Source: DASWZN01 sp036404435
Lineage (GTDB): Bacteria; Acidobacteriota; Terriglobia; Bryobacterales; Bryobacteraceae
DNA: 64,000 nucleotides
Direction of reading: 5' to 3'
Assembly (NCBI GenBank): GCA_036404435.1
Contig: DASWZN010000060.1
Location: 124,001 to 188,000 of the forward strand
Shown here: piece after piece, positions 59,584 through 64,000 of the stretch
Numbering within the stretch: the first letter of the stretch is position 1
Layout: each line of letters starts with the position of its first letter
Notes under the pieces: generated by a model
What the model was told of the DNA's origin: nothing
Databases searched by the model: none
Seen by the model: the letters and a program-made list of their open reading frames with translations, nothing else
Program-made: the position numbers and the translations under genes

Positions 59584-59730
59584 GACAGGCCTTCGGACCG
59601 CCGTGCCAAACCGATGGCGCACGGTGCCACGCGTGGCACGTTCGTGGCACCGGCCCAGCGCGCCCTCGCGTCGAAACAAAGACATCCGCGTTGGCTCCCA
59701 AATTGCCGAACCCCTCGGCGGAGACCAGCT

Positions 59731-60591
59731 TTGTCCGCATCGGAGACGACACTCAGGGGACTACCAAGTGCCGCGCAGGCCGCGCCCGGCCGCGCGATTC
59801 GAACCCAGCGGCTGGACGCCGGCTTCCTGGCCGGTTTGGCGATTTCGGCGGTCGCCGCCGTCGCGGGAATCGCGACCACCGGAGTCGGGCTGAGTTACTT
59901 CCTTCAGCCGGCCGGGGCGCTGATCGTGCTGGGCGGCACGCTCGGCGTGGTCTTTCTCACCACCCCCATTTCGGGCCTGCTCCATACAGTGCGGCGCGTC
60001 AGGGAGCTGTTCTCCGCGGACCCGGCCGATCGCGAGGCCTTGATTGGGCAAATCGTCCGCAGCGCAGTGGAAGCGCGGTACACGGTATTGCTCAAGATGG
60101 AGCCGGAGATTCGCCGCATCGAGAACGCCTTCCTTCGGGAGGGGCTGCTGCTGGCCATGGACGTAAAGAATCGCGCGGAACTACAGGCGGCGCTCGAAAC
60201 CGAGATCCGCATGCGGGAACGCCAGGGGGAGGCCGACGCCAGGGTCCTCGAAGTTGCCGGGGGGTTCGCCCCCACGCTCGGAATCCTGGGCACCGTGGTG
60301 GGGTTGGTCGACGTGCTGCGGCAGTTCTCGAGCGTGCAGTCGGTTTACGGCGTCGGCATGGCGTTCGTCTCCACGCTCTACGGCTTGGGTCTGGCGAACC
60401 TCGTGCTCCTCCCGGCGGCGCAGCGGATCCGGGCCCGCGCCAGCGAAGATATCGAGATCCACGAACTGATTGCCGATGGCGTCCTGTGTGTTTTCGACCA
60501 AGTGCATCCGTACTTGATCCGCCAGCGCCTGCGCTCCTTTTTGCGCCCGGAGGAGCGCGATTCGACGGCGCCGCGCCCGGCCGTTACATGA
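59731..60591 (+). CDS. motA: MotA-like proton-channel stator protein
   Basis: 286 aa from TTG 59731, chosen because GGAG lies 7 bases upstream and the earlier frame reads as unstructured, Arg-rich sequence. A first helix pair (FLAGLAISAVAAVAGIATTG; GALIVLGGTLGVVFL), a cytoplasmic helical domain with FLREGLLLAMDVKNRAEL, and a second pair beginning APTLGILGTVVGLVDVLRQF then GVGMAFVSTLYGLGLANLVLL. It is coupled to motB by ATGA. No other flagellar genes are visible, so it may serve flagella encoded elsewhere or another stator-driven machine. Confidence 0.85.
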   Translation: MSASETTLRGLPSAAQAAPGRAIRTQRLDAGFLAGLAISAVAAVAGIATTGVGLSYFLQPAGALIVLGGTLGVVFLTTPISGLLHTVRRVRELFSADPADREALIGQIVRSAVEARYTVLLKMEPEIRRIENAFLREGLLLAMDVKNRAELQAALETEIRMRERQGEADARVLEVAGGFAPTLGILGTVVGLVDVLRQFSSVQSVYGVGMAFVSTLYGLGLANLVLLPAAQRIRARASEDIEIHELIADGVLCVFDQVHPYLIRQRLRSFLRPEERDSTAPRPAVT

Positions 60592-61238
60592 CGAACTACA
60601 GGCCCCTCCCTTACCGCGCCGGCGCAGGCCCGCGCTGGATTTTCAGCTACGCCGACATGATGACCATCCTGCTGGTCCTCTTTGTCGCGATTTCGGCGAA
60701 AGACATACGCAAGATTGAGGCGCGGCCTGCCGCGGCGCCTCCGGCCACCGCACCAACGGCCAATGAGGCGACGGCGCCTAAACCCGCCGCCCCCAAGCCA
60801 GGCGACGACCTCCTCCGGGCGCGGCGCATCCTGGAAGAACGAGGGCTGCACCCGCGCCTCGAAGCGCGCGGACTGGTGGTGAGCCTTCCTCAGGCGATCC
60901 TGTTCGCGTCAGGCCAGGACCGGCTGAGCCCCGAGGCGTTTCCAATGGTTGGCCAAATCGCCGAGGCGATCCGTGGAATCCCGAACAGCGTGAGCCTGAT
61001 TGGCCACGCGGACGCCGTACCGATCCACAATCGTCGCTTCCGGGACAACTGGACACTCTCGGTGGCTCGGGGACTGAGCCTGCTCGAGGTGCTGAACAAG
61101 CGCTTCGGAGTTCCGCAAGCGCGCCTTTCCGTAGCGGGCTATGGCTCCTACAGCCCTCGGGAACCGAACGACAGCGCGGAAAACAGGGCCGCCAACCGGC
61201 GCGTCGAGATCGTCATCCTGCGCGAACCGGCGCAATAA
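60588..61238 (+). CDS. motB: MotB-like stator protein with OmpA domain
   Basis: 216 aa. A single N-terminal helix with the proton-carrying Asp23 (SYADMMTILLVLFVAISA), an Ala/Pro linker (about 45-75) and an OmpA-like peptidoglycan-binding domain (FASGQDRLSPEA; LIGHADAVPIHNRRFRDNWT; VAGYGSYSPREPND; NRRVEIVIL). The protein is shorter than E. coli MotB. Its 3' end overlaps the convergent cyclase gene by 26 bases. It anchors the proton channel made with MotA to the cell wall. Confidence 0.88.
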   Translation: MTNYRPLPYRAGAGPRWIFSYADMMTILLVLFVAISAKDIRKIEARPAAAPPATAPTANEATAPKPAAPKPGDDLLRARRILEERGLHPRLEARGLVVSLPQAILFASGQDRLSPEAFPMVGQIAEAIRGIPNSVSLIGHADAVPIHNRRFRDNWTLSVARGLSLLEVLNKRFGVPQARLSVAGYGSYSPREPNDSAENRAANRRVEIVILREPAQ

Positions 61239-61887
61239 CGTAAGCCCTCACCGGGAACGATGCCCCGCCCACCCAGGCGATCGGCGCCGCGTGCAGGCGG
61301 CCGCCGGTCGCGGGAACCGCCGCCAGGTTGGTCATGTGCTCGCAAACCGGCACGCCCGCCCCCAGCAGCTTCGTGTGGGCCGGGCGCGAGGGGTCCAGCG
61401 TATCGTCGACGTTGAGCGAGTCGATGCCCACGAAACGCGCGCCGGCGGCCACGAGCGCGTCGCAGGCCGCGGCGGTCAGAAAGGGGGCGGGCTCGAAGTA
61501 GCGCGGCGTCCGCCAATGCCGCGACCATCCGGTGTTCACCAGCACGGCGCACCCCCGAAGCTCCAGGCCCGCGAACGCCTCCGGGCCGATGCCGCGCCCT
61601 CCCCGTCCGTTCACGCGGACCGCAGGCAGGTCCGCCAGCGACTCAAGCGGCAGGTGCGCCAGGTCTGCGCCGCCCCGGAACCGGTGTACCGGCGCGTCCA
61701 CGTAAGTCCCGGTGTTGCCGCACAGGTAAAGCGAGGCAATGAAGAACTCGGCCCGGTCCTGATATCGGGGGCGGGAGGCGTCGTAATCCAGCACCGCCTC
61801 GGCGCGCGGCGCCGGCAACCCGGGGTAGGTTCCCATCCCCGGTTCGATCGGGTGGCTGACTTCGATGAAGCGGCTTGGAACGGTCAC
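61213..61887 (-). CDS. Cyclase-family (KynB-like) hydrolase with altered metal motif
   Basis: 224 aa from GTG 61887, with GGAGG about 10 bases upstream. It fits the cyclase/kynurenine formamidase fold: ISHPIEPGMGTYPG-type EVSHPIEPGMGTYPGLP, DAPVHRF and C-terminal EHMTNLAAVP, GGRLHAAPI. The hallmark HxGTHxD is here NTGTYVD (Asn58, Tyr62, Asp64), so two His metal ligands are replaced, while His68 in VHRF remains. Related sequences with a GNTGTY motif may form a subgroup with different metal use. Substrate unknown. Confidence 0.82.
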   Translation of the reverse strand: MTVPSRFIEVSHPIEPGMGTYPGLPAPRAEAVLDYDASRPRYQDRAEFFIASLYLCGNTGTYVDAPVHRFRGGADLAHLPLESLADLPAVRVNGRGGRGIGPEAFAGLELRGCAVLVNTGWSRHWRTPRYFEPAPFLTAAACDALVAAGARFVGIDSLNVDDTLDPSRPAHTKLLGAGVPVCEHMTNLAAVPATGGRLHAAPIAWVGGASFPVRAYVIAPVRAG

Positions 61888-61990
61888 CTTCCAGCCTCCG
61901 TCTCTTGATTATGCGGTCCGGCCGGAAAAAACGCGATTTCTACTTGCCCGACGGAGCGTTTCGTTGGACACTTGAGTATCGGGAGGACCA

Positions 61991-63925
61991 TTGAGCCAAA
62001 AGGTTCCTGAAAGTACGCTTGTGCGCGAACCCAGCGACCGCTGGACCATGGCGGACTCGAGCGAGCTTTACGACGTGGCCAGTTGGGGAAAGGGCTATTT
62101 CTCCGTCGGCCAGAATGGTCACCTGTACGTGCATCCGTCCAAGGATCCGGCCCGCGCGGTGGACCTCAAGGAGCTGGTCGACACGCTGGTGTTGCGCGGC
62201 ATCTCCCTGCCCATCCTGATCCGCTTCGCGGAGATCCTGCGCCACCGCCTGAGCGAAGTCCACGACGCCTTTCAGTCCGCCATCGCCGAGCACGGTTACA
62301 AGGGCAGCTACTGCTGCGTGTATCCCATCAAGGTCAACCAGCAACGCCAGGTGGTGGAAGAGGTCTTCAAGTTCGGCCGGCCGTTCAAGTACGGTCTTGA
62401 AGCCGGCTCGAAACCCGAGCTGCTGGCCGTGCTCGCCATCGCCGATAACGAGACCCCGATCATCTGCAACGGGTTCAAGGACGACGAGTACATCGAGATG
62501 GTCATGCTGGCCACCAAGATCGGCCGGCAGATCACCACGGTGGTCGAGAAGTACACCGAGCTCGACCTGGTGGCCCGCCACGCGCAGCGCATCGGCGTGC
62601 GCCCGCGCATTGGCCTGCGCCTCAAGCTGGCCAGCCGGGGATCGGGCCGCTGGAAGTCCTCGGGCGGCTTCCGCTCCAAGTTCGGGCTGACGGTCAGCGA
62701 GGCCGTTCGCGCGCTCGATCAGCTCAAGCAGTTGGGCATGGCGGACTGCATCGAGCTCCTCCACTTCCACCTCGGCAGCCAGATCACGAACATCCGCCAC
62801 ATCAAGCAGGCGGTGATCGAAGGCGTGCGCATCTACGCGGAACTGGCGCGCGCCGGCGCCGGCCTGAAATACCTGGACGTGGGCGGCGGCCTCGGCATCG
62901 ACTACGACGGCTCTCAGACCGACTTCGAATCCAGCGTCAACTACACGCTTCAGGAGTACGCCAACGACGTGGTCTACCACGTGCAGAACGTGTGCGACGA
63001 GGCTGGTGTGGCGCACCCCACCATCGTTTCCGAGAGCGGCCGCGCGGTGGTGGCCTACCACAGCATGCTGGTCTTCGACGTTCTCGGCGTCAGCGGCTTC
63101 GGCGAACAGGATACGGCCCCCGAAATCTCCGACGAGATGGAGCAGCCGCTGATCGACCTGCGCGAAACCTACCGCGGCCTCAGCACCAAGAACCTGCTGG
63201 AGAGCTTCCACGACGCGCAGCAGGCGCTCGACCAGGCGCTGAACCTGTTCAGCCTCGGCTACCTGCCCATCGAGCAGCGCTGCCTGGCCGAGAACCTCTA
63301 CTGGGCCATGTGCCGCCGCATCAAGCGGCTGGCCGCCGATCTCGAGTTCTTCCCCGAAGAGCTGGAAGGCCTGGACGCCATGCTCTCCGACACCTACTTC
63401 TGCAACTTCTCGATCTTCCAGAGCATGCCGGACAGTTGGGCCATCAAGCAGTTGTTCCCCATCATGCCCATTCACCGGTTGAGCGAGCGGCCCACGCGCG
63501 CGGCCGTTCTCGGCGACATCTCCTGCGACTCGGACGGCAAGATCGACCAGTTCATCGACCGCCGCGACGTCAAGCGCACGCTGCCGCTGCACCCGTTCAA
63601 CGGCAGCGAGTATTACCTGGGGGCCTTCCTCATCGGCGCCTATCAGGAGATCCTGGGCGACCTGCACAATCTCTTCGGCGACACCAACGCCGTCCACGTG
63701 AGCCTCAACGGCAACGGCGAGATCATCCTCGACAACGTCATCAAGGGCGACACCGTTCGCGAGGTGCTCGATTACGTCCAGTTCCGCGCCGAATCGCTGC
63801 TCGGCCAGTTCCGCAAGGACGTCGAAGCGGCGCTTCGCGAAGGCAAGATCGGTTATGAGGAGTCCGGCCGGCTGCTGCGGTTCTACGAAGAGGGGCTGAA
63901 CGGGTACACGTACCTGGAAGGCTGA
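61991..63925 (+). CDS. speA: Biosynthetic arginine decarboxylase
   Basis: 644 aa from TTG 61991, with GGAGG about 4 bases upstream; ATG 62048 is a weaker choice. It makes agmatine from arginine for polyamine synthesis. The PLP-binding Lys114 is in CCVYPIKVNQQR, and the barrel continues with GLEAGSKPELLAVLAI, LHFHLGSQITNIRHIKQAV and DVGGGLGIDYDGSQT. The C-terminal part has MCRRIKRLAADLEFFPEEL and the active-site region DTYFCNFSIFQSMPDSW. Length is normal for SpeA. Confidence 0.95.
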   Translation: MSQKVPESTLVREPSDRWTMADSSELYDVASWGKGYFSVGQNGHLYVHPSKDPARAVDLKELVDTLVLRGISLPILIRFAEILRHRLSEVHDAFQSAIAEHGYKGSYCCVYPIKVNQQRQVVEEVFKFGRPFKYGLEAGSKPELLAVLAIADNETPIICNGFKDDEYIEMVMLATKIGRQITTVVEKYTELDLVARHAQRIGVRPRIGLRLKLASRGSGRWKSSGGFRSKFGLTVSEAVRALDQLKQLGMADCIELLHFHLGSQITNIRHIKQAVIEGVRIYAELARAGAGLKYLDVGGGLGIDYDGSQTDFESSVNYTLQEYANDVVYHVQNVCDEAGVAHPTIVSESGRAVVAYHSMLVFDVLGVSGFGEQDTAPEISDEMEQPLIDLRETYRGLSTKNLLESFHDAQQALDQALNLFSLGYLPIEQRCLAENLYWAMCRRIKRLAADLEFFPEELEGLDAMLSDTYFCNFSIFQSMPDSWAIKQLFPIMPIHRLSERPTRAAVLGDISCDSDGKIDQFIDRRDVKRTLPLHPFNGSEYYLGAFLIGAYQEILGDLHNLFGDTNAVHVSLNGNGEIILDNVIKGDTVREVLDYVQFRAESLLGQFRKDVEAALREGKIGYEESGRLLRFYEEGLNGYTYLEG

Positions 63926-63950
63926 GCGCCGTGGCGGGTCCGCCGCACGA

Positions 63951-63956
63951 TACAAT
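63951..63956 (+). promoter_or_regulatory. -10 hexamer TACAAT before the last gene
   Basis: TACAAT lies 10 bases before ATG 63967. The predicted leader is 3-4 bases. Confidence 0.35.
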
Positions 63957-63966
63957 CGGCACAGCC

Positions 63967-64000
63967 ATGACTCGAACGCTCATTCTGGCAACCCTGCTCG
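63967..64000 (+). CDS. Start of a further gene, probable signal peptide (partial)
   Basis: Eleven codons run off the window (MTRTLILATLL). The basic start and Leu/Ala/Ile run suggest a signal peptide. Nothing more can be said from these bases. Confidence 0.45.
   Translation, partial: MTRTLILATLL

Noticed and set aside
57703..59685. 660-codon minus-strand frame opposite the GH3 gene
   Set aside because: Shadow of a conserved glycosidase; no domain, no start signal.
61940..63955. 671-codon minus-strand frame opposite speA
   Set aside because: Antisense shadow of an essential-type enzyme with full motif conservation on the plus strand.

Overview
The window looks like a piece of an acidobacterial chromosome, most likely of the Solibacteres/Bryobacter type. 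This is an inference from gene content and style, not from a marker gene: GC is high, there are many secreted beta-propeller/NHL/PD40 proteins, a serine/threonine kinase with a WD40-like sensor half, a giant propeller-type hybrid histidine kinase, GH105 and GH3 glycosidases, a Tad pilus locus and many toxin-antitoxin modules. No rRNA, tRNA, CRISPR array, insertion sequence or phage gene was found.

Layout. 1-7.2 kb: 3' part of a Ser/Thr kinase, secreted or propeller proteins, a collapsed Gfo/Idh/MocA-type pseudogene and an ABC ATPase. 7.2-12.7 kb: a 1451-aa hybrid sensor kinase divergent from a GH105 glycosidase. 12.8-16.3 kb: two secreted proteins, a CPBP (CAAX-like) membrane protease and a hicAB module lying between two copies of the last 43 bp of the protease gene. 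16.3-18.2 kb: a Jag-like Cys-rich protein divergent from a complete subclass B2 metallo-beta-lactamase with a lipobox. 18.2-24.5 kb: a Cys/Met-metabolism PLP enzyme, a higBA-type module under a palindromic operator, a 2-hydroxyacid dehydrogenase, cytidylate kinase and a first aspartokinase. 24.6-34.4 kb: a periplasmic PPIase, a DedA protein, then the lysine/diaminopimelate cluster (lysine riboswitch, dapE-like, asd, second lysC, dapB, [vapBC], dapA, dapD). 34.4-39.1 kb: a PIN-like toxin remnant, an OmpA-family protein, a methyltransferase, a DUF2254 protein and a GNAT acetyltransferase. 39.1-44.1 kb: a minus-strand glycosylation operon. 44.2-48.4 kb: small membrane/lipoproteins, a second transsulfuration enzyme and cysS. 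48.5-57.0 kb: Tad/Cpa pilus assembly genes (cpaB frameshifted, then cpaC, cpaE, cpaF, tadB, tadC and a 30-aa membrane peptide). 57.3-64 kb: GH3 beta-glucosidase, a MotA/MotB pair, a cyclase-family protein with altered metal motif and biosynthetic arginine decarboxylase.

How the parts work together. The dap cluster encodes most steps from aspartate to diaminopimelate by the succinylase route and is preceded by what reads as a full lysine riboswitch, so lysine should repress it. The Tad genes make a secretion/pilus engine without pilin or prepilin peptidase in view. The 39-44 kb block should build and attach a surface glycan. Several transcripts, including all three recognisable toxin-antitoxin operons, have a good -10 hexamer only 6-10 bases before the start codon, which predicts leaderless mRNAs. 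The most noteworthy single gene is the B2 metallo-beta-lactamase at 17478-18227.
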